From: Maricaulis sp.
Lineage (GTDB): Bacteria > Pseudomonadota > Alphaproteobacteria > Caulobacterales > Maricaulaceae
NCBI RefSeq assembly: GCF_030149235.1
Contig: NZ_JASBRW010000041.1
Coordinates: 27,101-91,100 of the forward strand
Length of the DNA stretch: 64,000 nt
Reading direction: 5' to 3'
The first letter of the stretch is position 1. Every line of letters starts with the position of its first letter. The position numbers and the translations under genes are program-made. The notes under the pieces are model-generated. The model saw only the letters and a program-made list of their open reading frames with translations, ran no database searches and was not told the origin of the DNA. Positions 1-8,470 of this stretch are shown one piece after another.

Positions 1-1109
1 TCGGTTATATCGCTGCTGCCGCGCGCCATGATAAAGCCGCCGGCGATGTCGATGTCAGTCGCCTTGTCGGCCGCGCAAGCGAGGCCGGGAATAATTTCGC
101 CGAGGGCGGCCAGCGTTTCACGGTAACGCGCCGAGCGGTCGGTTGCAGCGATGATGTGTTCAAGCGAACCGGTATCCAGGTCCTGCGTTTCCGCCAGCTT
201 GCAGGCGGGATACCAGGACAGGTAAAAACGCCCATCGCCATGATTGACCACATCGCCATAGGGCCCGGAGACGAAAGTCGCTGTGGGGATGGTGTCGATC
301 TGGCCGGGCGGCAGGTTGAGCGTGATCGCCAGCTTGTACCGCATCAATTGCGCCGCCGCGGGCGGCAGGCCGGCACTGGCGTCAATCTGCAAACGGTTTT
401 GCCACAACGCGTTGATGACGAAATCGGCACCAAGGTCGCGGCATCCGTCCGGGTGATCTAGCGAGAGTATGTAGGTGTCATGCTTACCGCCTCTCGCGCT
501 CTGCACACGGGTATTCCACAATGGCGTAATGCGCGGACAGGTCTTGATGGCATTCCGGACAGCGTTTGCGAGGCTGCGGGTGTCCACCGAGACTTCATTC
601 GTCTGGAAGGCTGCGGTGACACAGTCTGGATTGAAGCGTGAGGCCAGCTCTGCGGAGTTCAGCCGGCGGGCCGGGGCAAAGCCGCCGGGCCAGTCGGCGG
701 GCGCGCCGGGATAGGCCGCAATCGCTGCGTCGACACGTGCAAGGTGGTCTTCGATCGCGGTCGTGTGCAGCCGGGAGTCTGCCATCACGCCATAGATGAA
801 GGGGCGTGACCACGCGGCCGGCGGGATGGAATGTCCGGTCAGCTCCTCCACGATCCGGATAAAGCTCAGACTCCCCTCGATCATCCGGGCATAGGTCTCG
901 CCGCTCTGGTCTGCGCCATAGACATAGCCCAGATGCAACTTGCCCTCATTGTGCAGGCTCGCACCACGCATCGCGTCCGCCGCTGCATCGATCAAGATGA
1001 CGTCAAACCCGGTGCGAGCGAGCTTCAGCGCGGTCAGGCTGCCAGCGAGACCTGCGCCAAGAACGGCAATCCGGCCTGTTGAAGAGGGGGCAAGAGCGCG
1101 GTCACTCAT
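1..1109 (-). CDS. FAD-dependent oxidoreductase (DAO-type), C-terminus cut off
   Basis: The frame is open from an ATG at 1109 to the left edge, giving about 369 residues with no stop, so the C-terminus lies outside the window. Near the N-terminus is a Rossmann dinucleotide motif (GAGLAGSLTALKLA, about residues 17-30) followed by an acidic residue at the end of the second strand (VILIDAA), which is typical of FAD-binding DAO/glycine-oxidase-like proteins. A GASLHNEGKLHLG segment follows at about residue 50, again fitting a DAO fold. The substrate cannot be inferred. It is divergent from queA, with about 105 bp between the starts. It could equally be annotated NAD(P)/FAD-dependent oxidoreductase. 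Confidence 0.75.
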   Translation of the reverse strand, partial: MSDRALAPSSTGRIAVLGAGLAGSLTALKLARTGFDVILIDAAADAMRGASLHNEGKLHLGYVYGADQSGETYARMIEGSLSFIRIVEELTGHSIPPAAWSRPFIYGVMADSRLHTTAIEDHLARVDAAIAAYPGAPADWPGGFAPARRLNSAELASRFNPDCVTAAFQTNEVSVDTRSLANAVRNAIKTCPRITPLWNTRVQSARGGKHDTYILSLDHPDGCRDLGADFVINALWQNRLQIDASAGLPPAAAQLMRYKLAITLNLPPGQIDTIPTATFVSGPYGDVVNHGDGRFYLSWYPACKLAETQDLDTGSLEHIIAATDRSARYRETLAALGEIIPGLACAADKATDIDIAGGFIMARGSSDIT

Positions 1110-1214
1110 ACGGGTTTCCAGACAGGTTCAAGCCGAAATCCGGCCGCATGAATCGGCCGAGCTGAGTGACAATATTGCTTGGGCGCAATCGGGGTATCGA
1201 TTACTGCAGCTGCC

Positions 1215-2279
1215 ATGCGCGTTTCCGATTTCGATTTCCATCTCCCCGAGGAGAATATCGCTCTGCGCCCCGCCCGGCCGCGCGATAGCGCACGCCTGCT
1301 GCATGTCGCACCCAATGGGGCGCTCGACGACAGGGGTGTGCTGGATCTGCCTGACCTGCTGCAGCCCGGCGATGTCCTCGTGTTCAACGACACCAAGGTG
1401 ATTCCGGCCGCGCTTGAGGGGATCCGCCCGGCTCGTGCCGTTGGCGGGGGCGGGGATGTCACGCTTGAAGTCAATCTGCACAAACGCGACGGCACCGATG
1501 GCTGGCGCGCCTTTATCCGCCCGGCCAAGCGCGTGAGGGAGGGCGATGAAATCGCCTTTGGCGAGGCGCTGAAGGCCGTTGTCGAAGCCAAGTATGAGGG
1601 CGGCGATACGCTCTTGCGCTTTGATTATTCCGGCGCTCAGCTGGATGAGGCGATTGCCGCCACCGGCGCGCCGCCGCTGCCGCCCTATATCGCTTCCAAG
1701 CGTGATGTCGATGAGCAGGACGTTGAGGACTATCAGACCGTCTATGCGAATGAAGAGGGCTCGGTCGCAGCCCCGACGGCGGGTCTGCATTTCACTGATC
1801 GTCTGCTCAAAGCGCTCGATGAGCGCGGTGTGATTCCCGTCCATGTGACCCTGCATGTCGGCGCGGGCACTTTCCTGCCGGTCAAGGTCGAGGACACGGA
1901 CGATCATGACATGCATTCGGAATGGTGCACGATTTCCGCTTCGGCTGCGGAACAGATCAATGTGGCCAAGGCGGCGGGGCGCCGTGTCATTGCGGTTGGC
2001 ACGACGGCGCTTCGGACGCTGGAGAGCCTGGCCGATGGCAAGGGCCGGGTGCGCGCGGGTAGCCGCGACACTGATATCTTCATCACGCCGGGCTATGAGT
2101 TCCAGGTCATCGATGCGCTGATGACCAATTTCCACCTTCCCAAATCGACGCTGTTCATGCTGGTCAGTTCGATTTGCGGTCTCGATGTCATGCAGCGCGC
2201 CTACGCCCATGCCATCGAGACCGGCTATCGTTTCTATTCCTACGGCGACAGCTCGCTGCTGGAACTGGCGGCGGACTAG
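1215..2279 (+). CDS. queA: S-adenosylmethionine:tRNA ribosyltransferase-isomerase QueA
   Basis: QueA transfers and isomerises the ribosyl part of SAM onto preQ1 in tRNA, giving epoxyqueuosine in the queuosine pathway (cytoplasm). The 354-residue protein has the family signatures: an N-terminal [25 protein letters not shown], the central [19 protein letters not shown] region, and the strongly conserved [23 protein letters not shown] and [15 protein letters not shown] chose ATG 1215 because it gives the usual family N-terminus (MRVSDFDF); an upstream in-frame TTG at 1179 adds unconserved residues. The next pathway gene, tgt, lies 1.5 kb downstream on the same strand, separated by two opposite-strand repeat-protein genes. 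The stop overlaps the stop of the convergent gene by 3 nt. Confidence 0.95.
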   Translation: MRVSDFDFHLPEENIALRPARPRDSARLLHVAPNGALDDRGVLDLPDLLQPGDVLVFNDTKVIPAALEGIRPARAVGGGGDVTLEVNLHKRDGTDGWRAFIRPAKRVREGDEIAFGEALKAVVEAKYEGGDTLLRFDYSGAQLDEAIAATGAPPLPPYIASKRDVDEQDVEDYQTVYANEEGSVAAPTAGLHFTDRLLKALDERGVIPVHVTLHVGAGTFLPVKVEDTDDHDMHSEWCTISASAAEQINVAKAAGRRVIAVGTTALRTLESLADGKGRVRAGSRDTDIFITPGYEFQVIDALMTNFHLPKSTLFMLVSSICGLDVMQRAYAHAIETGYRFYSYGDSSLLELAAD

Positions 2280-3001
2280 CCCGGGCAGCGGGGCAAGGCG
2301 TTATCGACCTGTACCGATGTTAAGCGGGTCCGGGTGCGAAGAACATTGCGCGATCCGCGGCCGGCTGTGGTTTGCGCCTCTTCCTCGACGACACCGCGTT
2401 CTCCCACGATACCGCGCTCTCCGACGATACCGCGCTCTCCGACGATACCGCGCTCACCGACAATCCCGCGCTCACCAACGAACCCGCGCTCTCCCACAAT
2501 ACCGCGCTCTCCGACAATCCCTCGCTCACCAACGATGCTGCGGCGATTGAGGCGTGCGCGAGCCGGTTCACCGGTGGCAACGCGCTGGTAGCAGACCCCT
2601 TCACCGTCTGGGCAAAGGCGCTCGACGCGGGCTGCATTGCCATCGGATAGCTGGCACTGCCCGGCCGGGCGCCATTCCTCGGTCGGAAACCACTCCTCGG
2701 TCGGGAACCATTCTTCAGTCGGAAACCATTCCTCGGTCGGAAACTCGATCCGGCCAACATGCTGAACCCTGGTCGAGGTCCAGTCGACGCCGGGGAACAA
2801 GTCGGGTTGTCCAGCCAGTAAATCCCGACGGGGATAGACGGCGTCGGGAACCGGCTCGGACGCGACGCGAAGGGCGGACGGATCGACCTGGGTGGTAACG
2901 GGCGGCAGGTGCCGACGGTGGCTGGAGGCCTGCCCCGTGGCCGGGTCTTGCTGAATATCAGTCATCAACAGGCTGGCAGCCGTGATCAGAAAAATGCTCA
3001 T
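2276..3001 (-). CDS. Secreted repeat protein with FPTEEW and VGERG hexapeptide repeats
   Basis: This is a 241-residue protein of unknown function. A short hydrophobic N-terminus ([13 protein letters not shown]) may be a signal peptide. A conserved block [14 protein letters not shown] (about residues 61-74) is followed by four tandem FPTEEW units and then WRPAGQCQ. Further on are eight tandem units of the type [I/F]VGERG, ending VVEEEA. The C-terminal tail is basic and ends in a Cys (PRCPG). It is a clear paralog of the gene directly upstream (3020-3628), sharing LLAGQPxxFPGVDW and WxPAGxCQ. In this copy the single FPGVDW of the paralog is replaced by four FPTEEW units, so repeat expansion followed the duplication. 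The gene pair sits between queA and tgt on the opposite strand. I recognise no family. An artefactual frame is unlikely because both repeat arrays and the paralog agree on this frame. Confidence 0.6.
   Translation of the reverse strand: MSIFLITAASLLMTDIQQDPATGQASSHRRHLPPVTTQVDPSALRVASEPVPDAVYPRRDLLAGQPDLFPGVDWTSTRVQHVGRIEFPTEEWFPTEEWFPTEEWFPTEEWRPAGQCQLSDGNAARVERLCPDGEGVCYQRVATGEPARARLNRRSIVGERGIVGERGIVGERGFVGERGIVGERGIVGERGIVGERGIVGERGVVEEEAQTTAGRGSRNVLRTRTRLTSVQVDNALPRCPG
2393..2536 (-). repeat. 18-bp tandem repeat, 8 units (codes for VGERG hexapeptides)
   Basis: Eight head-to-tail 18-bp units of the form accgcgctctccgacgat (plus strand) run without gaps, with mostly synonymous or single-base differences between units. 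They encode eight [I/F]VGERG hexapeptides on the minus strand. The unit is a multiple of three, so gain or loss of units keeps the frame. There are no spacers, so this is not a CRISPR array. Confidence 0.9.
2672..2743 (-). repeat. 18-bp tandem repeat, 4 units (codes for FPTEEW hexapeptides)
   Basis: Four consecutive 18-bp units (ccattcctcggtcggaaa and variants, plus strand) encode FPTEEW four times on the minus strand. Units 1 and 4 are identical; units 2 and 3 differ at a few positions. At the matching place the paralog (3020-3628) has only a single FPGVDW, so the array looks like a local expansion. Confidence 0.9.
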
Positions 3002-3019
3002 AGTGTTTCCCCCTCGGCC

Positions 3020-3628
3020 CTAGCGCGGGCAATGATTGCTGGATGAGATGTCGAATGCGGACAACTGATAGGGCCATTGCACTGAAGCAGCGGTCCGGCG
3101 CGGGCTCTGGACCTGGCCCATGTCATCGCGGAAGACTTCCGTTTCGGTATTGGCGGTCGCGCTGAGATCGCTGCCGATATTTTCCCGCTCTACGCCGCGC
3201 CGGCGCGTGGCGCCGGTCGCGCCGCTGCCGGGCTGGTGTACGCCCCGGCCATCACCGGAGGGTGCCTGGGCGAAGAGGATTTTCTGGTAGTAGAAATTGA
3301 CCTCTTCGGTCGGGCGTTCATTGTTATTGCCGCGGGCGCGGTAGACATAGCCAACCTGACCATTGCGGCCCTGGCAATGCCCTGCGGGCTGCCAGTCGAC
3401 GCCGGGAAAGGCAGTGGCGTCGACCTGGCGAATCTCGATGCCGCTCCAGTCCACGCCGGGAAAATGATTGGGCTGTCCGGCGAGCAGATCATTGGCCGGA
3501 TAATTTCCGGCGGCCCGGACGGGCTCATAGGTGCGCCGACCAGTGGCTAGGCCGGAGCCGCGCTCACGTTGCTGAAAATCTGCATCGGTGGCCAGAAGGC
3601 TGGCCGCTGCCATCAAAAGAAAACTCAT
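3020..3628 (-). CDS. Secreted protein, unexpanded paralog of the repeat protein
   Basis: This 202-residue protein of unknown function has a hydrophobic N-terminus (MSFLLMAAASLLATDA) that resembles a signal peptide. It carries NDLLAGQPNHFPGVDW, then a second FPGVDW and QPAGHCQGRNG, which align with the downstream gene at 2276-3001. It lacks the hexapeptide arrays and instead has a polar, Arg/Gly-rich middle and a C-terminus ending SSNHCPR. The two genes run in the same direction with an 18-nt gap and probably form a two-gene operon. A good Shine-Dalgarno (ggggaggtagag on the minus strand) precedes the ATG. I recognise no family domain. Confidence 0.65.
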   Translation of the reverse strand: MSFLLMAAASLLATDADFQQRERGSGLATGRRTYEPVRAAGNYPANDLLAGQPNHFPGVDWSGIEIRQVDATAFPGVDWQPAGHCQGRNGQVGYVYRARGNNNERPTEEVNFYYQKILFAQAPSGDGRGVHQPGSGATGATRRRGVERENIGSDLSATANTETEVFRDDMGQVQSPRRTAASVQWPYQLSAFDISSSNHCPR

Positions 3629-3738
3629 CTCTACCTCCCCGTTAGAGCGAATATGCTAGCATATATTCCCCTGCGTCTGAGCTGAAGATGAACGCCATGG
3701 CTTTCGCTTTGGCCCAAGGCGGACTAGAAGCGCGCCCC

Positions 3739-4866
3739 ATGAGCGCATTTCCTTACACGATCAAAGCGACCGACGGCGCGGCCCGTTCCGGTGTCCTGAC
3801 CACTTCGCGCGGCGAGATCCGTACTCCGGCCTTCATGCCGGTCGGCACGGCCGGCACGGTCAAGGCGCTGTATATGGATCAGGTCAAGGAGACCGGGGCC
3901 GATATCATCCTGGGCAATACCTATCACCTGATGCTGCGTCCTGGCGCGGAGCGGGTGAAGAAGCTCGGCGGGCTGCACAATTTCTCCACCTGGAAAGGCC
4001 CGATCCTCACCGATAGCGGTGGCTTCCAGGTCTGGTCGCTGTCCAAGCTGCGCAAGATGAGCGAGGAGGGGGTGACCTTCTCCTCGCATATCGACGGGTC
4101 GAAGCATTCGCTGACCCCGGAACGCTCGATCGAGATCCAGGCCGACCTGCTGGGCGCTGACATCTCAATGCAGCTGGATGAATGCACCGCCTTTGGCTGC
4201 TCCAAGGACGAGGCCGCCTCCTCGATGGAGCTCTCCCTGCGCTGGGGCGCGCGCTCCAAGGCCGCGTTTGGCGAGCGGTTTGACCAGGCGCTGTTCGGGA
4301 TCGTCCAGGGCTCCGTCTTTGACGATCTGCGCCGGGAAAGCGCCGAGCGTTCGATCGAGACCGGTTATGACGGCTATGCCATTGGCGGGCTGGCGGTTGG
4401 CGAAGGCTTTGAGCTGATGTGCCAGGTGCTCGACTTCACCACCCCGCACCTGCCGGTCGAACGGCCGCGCTATCTGATGGGCGTGGGCAAGCCGATTGAT
4501 CTGGTGGAAGCCGTAGCCCGCGGTGTCGACATGTTTGACTGCGTGCTGCCGACCCGGTCAGGCCGGCATGGCCAAGCCTGGTCGGATTATGGCCCGATCA
4601 ATATCAAGCGGGCCGAATTCATCGAGGACGACACGCCGCTCAATCCGGAGCTCAACTGTCCCGCCAGCCGCGATTATTCCAAGGCCTATCTCAACCATCT
4701 CTTCCGCTCGGGCGAATACCTCTCGGCCATGCTGCTCAGCTGGCACAATATCGCTTACTTCGAGGACCTCACCGCACGCATGCGCGCGGCCATCGAAGCG
4801 GGCGAGTTCGCGGCCTTCCGGGCTGAATTCAATGCGCGCTGGGCGCAGGGGACCTCGAAGGGCTAG
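3739..4866 (+). CDS. tgt: tRNA-guanine transglycosylase (queuine tRNA-ribosyltransferase)
   Basis: Tgt exchanges guanine at position 34 of GUN-anticodon tRNAs for preQ1, the step before QueA. The 375-residue protein has all the core motifs: [27 protein letters not shown], the first active-site Asp in [12 protein letters not shown], the [12 protein letters not shown] loop, GGLAVGE and the nucleophile region [17 protein letters not shown]. The oddity is the structural zinc site. The usual CxCxxC before the SRAYLHH-like segment reads [11 protein letters not shown], so only the middle Cys remains; the later His (LSWHNIAYF) is kept. ATG 3739 gives the normal family start ([12 protein letters not shown]); the in-frame ATG 3688 would add 17 unconserved residues. 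The 3' end overlaps the convergent lipoprotein gene by 4 nt. Confidence 0.95.
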   Translation: MSAFPYTIKATDGAARSGVLTTSRGEIRTPAFMPVGTAGTVKALYMDQVKETGADIILGNTYHLMLRPGAERVKKLGGLHNFSTWKGPILTDSGGFQVWSLSKLRKMSEEGVTFSSHIDGSKHSLTPERSIEIQADLLGADISMQLDECTAFGCSKDEAASSMELSLRWGARSKAAFGERFDQALFGIVQGSVFDDLRRESAERSIETGYDGYAIGGLAVGEGFELMCQVLDFTTPHLPVERPRYLMGVGKPIDLVEAVARGVDMFDCVLPTRSGRHGQAWSDYGPINIKRAEFIEDDTPLNPELNCPASRDYSKAYLNHLFRSGEYLSAMLLSWHNIAYFEDLTARMRAAIEAGEFAAFRAEFNARWAQGTSKG

Positions 4867-5501
4867 CGACTGGCGTTATGGCTGCCGTCGGCTTCCTCGA
4901 TCAGGCCATAGGCTTCAAACGCCCGTTCCATATAGCTTTCCGGGCAGCCAAACCCGTCATAAAGCCCGCGCAGATAGGCGCGACGGCGCTGGGCGTGGTC
5001 GCGCTGTTCCTGCGCTTCACGTTCAATCCGTCCGGCACCGCCGATAAAGCGGACAACCGGGCGCACCGGGTTGAGGCCGACAATGGTCGAGCGATACAGA
5101 CCTCGGGTCGCATCGGCGGCGGCGCCGGGGGCCTGACGCGCCGCATGGGCACCCCGTCCGATCCAGGTCTCGTGTTCATGGTCGGCTTCTTCTTCGATGC
5201 GCCGCTCTTCCTCGATATCCGGGCCGAGAACCACGGTCAGCCGGGCAATATCGCGTGACACGGTCGAGCAGCGCCGGCGCGACCCCTCACCGCCATAGGG
5301 GGTGGGCACGGTGTCATCGCCTTCATCGACCATGATCTCGCCTGGACGCTGGCGCGGCAGGCCGACCGCATCTTCCACCGCCGTGCGGGTCTCATCGCGC
5401 GCAAAACCGCCCGCCTGGCTCGCCCGGTCCCTTGTGGAACTGCACGCACTCGCCGCTAACGCCGCGAGAACACATGCGAAAATCTGAACTCTCCCCGTCA
5501 T
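4863..5501 (-). CDS. Hypothetical lipoprotein
   Basis: This is a 212-residue protein starting [22 protein letters not shown], a lipoprotein signal with the lipobox AASAC. The mature part is charged, with an acidic stretch ([15 protein letters not shown]) and a helical, Arg/Gln-rich C-terminal half. I recognise no domain. I took ATG 5501 because it gives a compact lipoprotein signal; two in-frame ATGs lie 3-4 codons upstream. It is convergent with tgt (4-nt overlap) and divergent from tRNA-Lys. Confidence 0.65.
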   Translation of the reverse strand: MTGRVQIFACVLAALAASACSSTRDRASQAGGFARDETRTAVEDAVGLPRQRPGEIMVDEGDDTVPTPYGGEGSRRRCSTVSRDIARLTVVLGPDIEEERRIEEEADHEHETWIGRGAHAARQAPGAAADATRGLYRSTIVGLNPVRPVVRFIGGAGRIEREAQEQRDHAQRRRAYLRGLYDGFGCPESYMERAFEAYGLIEEADGSHNASR

Positions 5502-5570
5502 GCAAACCATCATACAAATGATTGTGACGAAAACGCATCAAAAATACTGAAATCGATCAGCAAATGCGCA

Positions 5571-5599
5571 TTGACCACACAGATTCGCGCGTATACGTT
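5571..5599 (+). promoter_or_regulatory. Putative promoter of tRNA-Lys
   Basis: TTGACC, a 17-bp spacer and TACGTT lie about 20 bp upstream of the tRNA. The -35 matches consensus in 5 of 6 positions; the -10 is weaker. Assigned by eye only. Confidence 0.4.
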
Positions 5600-5618
5600 C
5601 CGCGCTCTTCCGAAACGG

Positions 5619-5694
5619 GAGCCGATAGCTCAGCTGGTAGAGCATCTGACTTTTAATCAGACGGTCCAGGGTTCGAATCCCTGTCGGCTCACCA
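5619..5694 (+). tRNA. tRNA-Lys (anticodon TTT)
   Basis: A full cloverleaf is visible: acceptor GAGCCGA/TCGGCTC, D-arm with AGCTCAGCTGGTAGAGC, anticodon stem TCTGA/TCAGA around the loop CTTTTAA (anticodon TTT), T-arm GGTTCGAATCC, discriminator A and an encoded CCA. It is 76 nt long. Confidence 0.97.
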
Positions 5695-5764
5695 TTTCAA
5701 TCCTTTCCAGCAATTGTCAGCGCGCTCGAAACGCCTACTCTTCTCTACAAACGGGGAGGGCTTC

Positions 5765-7441
5765 ATGCGTTTGTTCAAATTCTTTGCGGTGCCAGCTGCG
5801 CTGGCCGGACTGGTGGCTTGCGGGCAAACGGACGAGGCGCCGCCCGTCGTGGACGACACGACCACGCGGACGATCAGCCAGGGCGAGCTGGTCGGTTTCA
5901 CCAATGCAGCCGGTGCACAGGTCTGGCGCGCTGTGCCGTATGCCGCCGCGCCTGTCGGTGATTTGCGTTGGCGCGCGCCACGGCCGGCGGAAGCGTTCGA
6001 GACCCGTTTTGAAGCCCTGGAATTCGGTCCGCGTTGTCCGCAGATCACCAATGCGCTCGATGAGGGCGAGGGGCTTGAGGCGGGCCAGATCATCGGTAAC
6101 GAGGACTGCCTGACCCTGGATATCTACGCCCCGCCGGACACGCAGCCGGGTGATGACCTGCCGGTGATGCTGTGGATCCATGGCGGTGCCAATACCTGGG
6201 GGCGTTCCTCGGCCTATGATGGGTCGCAACTGGCCATCGACCGCGATGTGATTGTCATCGCCATGCAATACCGGCTCGGGCCACTCGGCTGGTTTGCCCA
6301 CCCGGCGATCCGTTCTGATGCCGAAACAAGTGAGGACGCGGCCGCCAATTTCGCCGTGCTCGACATGATCGCCGCGCTGGAATGGGTGCAGGCCAATGGT
6401 GAAGCCTTTGGCGGTGACACCTCGCGTGTGACGATATTCGGCGAGAGTGCCGGCGGGCATAATGTCGCCGCGCTTCTGGCCAGTGCGCCGGCGCGTGGGC
6501 TCTTCCATGCCGCGGTCATCCAGAGCGGCAGCACCCGCACTGTGACGCTGGAAGAGGCCGAACAGACGGCGCCGAACTCCGCCATCGATAGGGCCAATGT
6601 CTTTGCCGGGCCGGATGCCGATGCTGCCACGATCCGGTCGACGCCGCTGAACACGGTCTATGAGGCCTATCGTGCGGCCCTGGCCGAGGGCAGCAATCTG
6701 CCGCGCATGATCGAGGATGGTGTGGCCATTCCCGAAGGCGGCATCCTCGCTGCGGCACTGACACCGGAGGGATTTGCACCGGTGCCGGTCATTACCGGGG
6801 CCAATCTCGACGAAATGAAACTGTACGGCCTGCTCAACCCGCTACTGGTTAACCGTATCGGCCCGTTCATCTGGGCCAAGGACCGCGATGTCTATGATGC
6901 GGTGTCGGAATATCCCAGCCGCCTCTGGCGCGCCCTGGCGGTGGATGAGCTCGCCATCGCCCTGAACGCGGCCGGGCATGATCAGGTCTGGGCCTATCGT
7001 TTTGACTGGGACGAGGGTGGGAGTTTCCTGGTGACCGATTTGGCCCACCTCATGGGGGCGGCCCACTCGATGGAAATCCCCTTCGTGTTCAACCATTTCG
7101 AATTCTACGGCCAGCTCGATCCGATCCTGTTCAATGGCTCGAACGCTGCGGGGCGGGCCGATGTTGCAGGGGCCATGGGGCGTCACTGGGCCAGCCTGGC
7201 TGCGACGGGGCGCCCGGGCGCGGATTGGGCAGCCTGGAGCGAGGCGGGGAGCTTGATGCGCTTTGACACGGTTGAGGGTGGCGGCGAGATGATGTCCGGT
7301 GTTGAAACACCGGCGCAGATCGCGGCTGACCTGGCCAGTGATGACCGCCTGACCGATGATCTCAAATGCGCCGTTGCCGCGTCGATCCTGTCGCGTGATC
7401 CGCAATTGCGGCCGGACTTCGATGCGGTGCTGACCTGCTAG
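5765..7441 (+). CDS. Carboxylesterase type B, lipoprotein
   Basis: This is a 558-residue alpha/beta hydrolase of the carboxylesterase/lipase B family. It begins with a lipoprotein signal (MRLFKFFAVPAALAGLVAC), so it is probably anchored to a membrane facing the periplasm. Family motifs are the RAVPYAAAPVGDLRW N-terminal block, EDCLTLDIYAP, the oxyanion loop WIHGGANTWG and the nucleophile elbow GESAGG. It hydrolyses esters; the natural substrate is unknown. ATG 5765 is chosen because it starts the signal peptide. It follows tRNA-Lys by 70 bp and is convergent with the aspartoacylase-like gene. Confidence 0.9.
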   Translation: MRLFKFFAVPAALAGLVACGQTDEAPPVVDDTTTRTISQGELVGFTNAAGAQVWRAVPYAAAPVGDLRWRAPRPAEAFETRFEALEFGPRCPQITNALDEGEGLEAGQIIGNEDCLTLDIYAPPDTQPGDDLPVMLWIHGGANTWGRSSAYDGSQLAIDRDVIVIAMQYRLGPLGWFAHPAIRSDAETSEDAAANFAVLDMIAALEWVQANGEAFGGDTSRVTIFGESAGGHNVAALLASAPARGLFHAAVIQSGSTRTVTLEEAEQTAPNSAIDRANVFAGPDADAATIRSTPLNTVYEAYRAALAEGSNLPRMIEDGVAIPEGGILAAALTPEGFAPVPVITGANLDEMKLYGLLNPLLVNRIGPFIWAKDRDVYDAVSEYPSRLWRALAVDELAIALNAAGHDQVWAYRFDWDEGGSFLVTDLAHLMGAAHSMEIPFVFNHFEFYGQLDPILFNGSNAAGRADVAGAMGRHWASLAATGRPGADWAAWSEAGSLMRFDTVEGGGEMMSGVETPAQIAADLASDDRLTDDLKCAVAASILSRDPQLRPDFDAVLTC

Positions 7442-7447
7442 CCGGTA

Positions 7448-8470
7448 CTAGGCCTTAACCGGGGCCGCGATGTCTCGCATGAGATAGCACAGGCAGTCCT
7501 CGCGCAGGATCTGCGGGTCCTGGGTCAGCATGGACGGGGTGATGGCGCGCGCTAGCCGGATCACCTCGCCTTCACGCGTGAAGAAGCGCTCGGTGATGTC
7601 TTCCCGCTCGGCATTGAGCACGCGCAGGACCGGGGCCGGGACGCGGCTGGTGGCGAACGGCGTGCCGGCTTCGAGCGGCGTGAAATTCCAGCGTTCAAGA
7701 TCAGCGGGAAAGACCAGGTCCGCATCGGAGGTTTCGGTGAAACCGAAGGAGACATGGCGCGCCAGCTCGACCCGCCCGATGGTCTCGTAAATGCTGACCT
7801 CGCGGTCGAGGCCGGAGGCGCGGAAGGCGTGCAGGTGCAGCGTGTCGAGGACAAGGTCGAAGGCGCGTTCAATGCCGCGCGCATCACCCGACTTGCCGGC
7901 CTCTACCGTGACCGACGGGCAGATCTTCGACATTGCCATTGAGATCACGCTGGAAGGATTGTTGAAGGTCACCAGGGTCGGGCTGAACAGGGATCCCAGA
8001 TGCAGGAATTCCGGCTCCAGCCGGTTGACGCAGGCATAGTGCGGGTTGAGGCCGGTATTGTTGTGGATGTCGATGGCGGCAAAGGGCTGAGCCGCGCGTA
8101 CTTCGGCGAGGACCTGTTGCGCCAAGTCATGTTCGCGGTCCCGGCCGCCTTCCCAGATGCGGTTATAATCCGGTTGACCGCTGAGATGCCGGACACCGGC
8201 CTCGGTCGCAGTGACATTGCCGACGAAGACGAGCAGGGGGCGCGGCAGTTTGTGGGTGCGCATCCAGTGCGCCAGGCGCTGCAGCACGTAAAACCCGGTC
8301 GTCTCATTGCCGTGCAGCAAGACCGACAGGAAGACCGGCGCACCGGCGAGGCCCGTGAGCTCGATCAGCGCAGAGTCGGGAAAGACGGAACGGATATCGC
8401 GCGGCCCGATACGCAAAAGCGCGTCGGGCAGGGCGTCATACCGGGCCAACGGCAGGGCTAGATGGTCCAT
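7448..8470 (-). CDS. Succinylglutamate desuccinylase/aspartoacylase-family (M14-like) zinc hydrolase
   Basis: This 340-residue protein has the zinc motif HGNE in FLSVLLHGNETTG (about residues 53-56) and a later DIHNNTGLNPHY segment that supplies further active-site His. These fit the AstE/AspA branch of the M14 metallopeptidase fold, which removes acyl or amino-acid groups from amides. Its ATG lies inside the end of the upstream GCS2-type ligase gene (13-nt overlap), so the two are almost surely co-translated. That pairing of an amide-forming ligase with an amide-cleaving enzyme suggests that they act on the same amino-acid conjugate. An AstE role in the arginine succinyltransferase pathway is possible but is not supported by position, since astA and astD are 7 kb away. 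Confidence 0.75.
   Translation of the reverse strand: MDHLALPLARYDALPDALLRIGPRDIRSVFPDSALIELTGLAGAPVFLSVLLHGNETTGFYVLQRLAHWMRTHKLPRPLLVFVGNVTATEAGVRHLSGQPDYNRIWEGGRDREHDLAQQVLAEVRAAQPFAAIDIHNNTGLNPHYACVNRLEPEFLHLGSLFSPTLVTFNNPSSVISMAMSKICPSVTVEAGKSGDARGIERAFDLVLDTLHLHAFRASGLDREVSIYETIGRVELARHVSFGFTETSDADLVFPADLERWNFTPLEAGTPFATSRVPAPVLRVLNAEREDITERFFTREGEVIRLARAITPSMLTQDPQILREDCLCYLMRDIAAPVKA

Noticed and set aside
2393..2743. Possible CRISPR array
   Set aside because: The repeats are directly adjacent with no unique spacers, are only 18 bp, and code for hexapeptides in frame.
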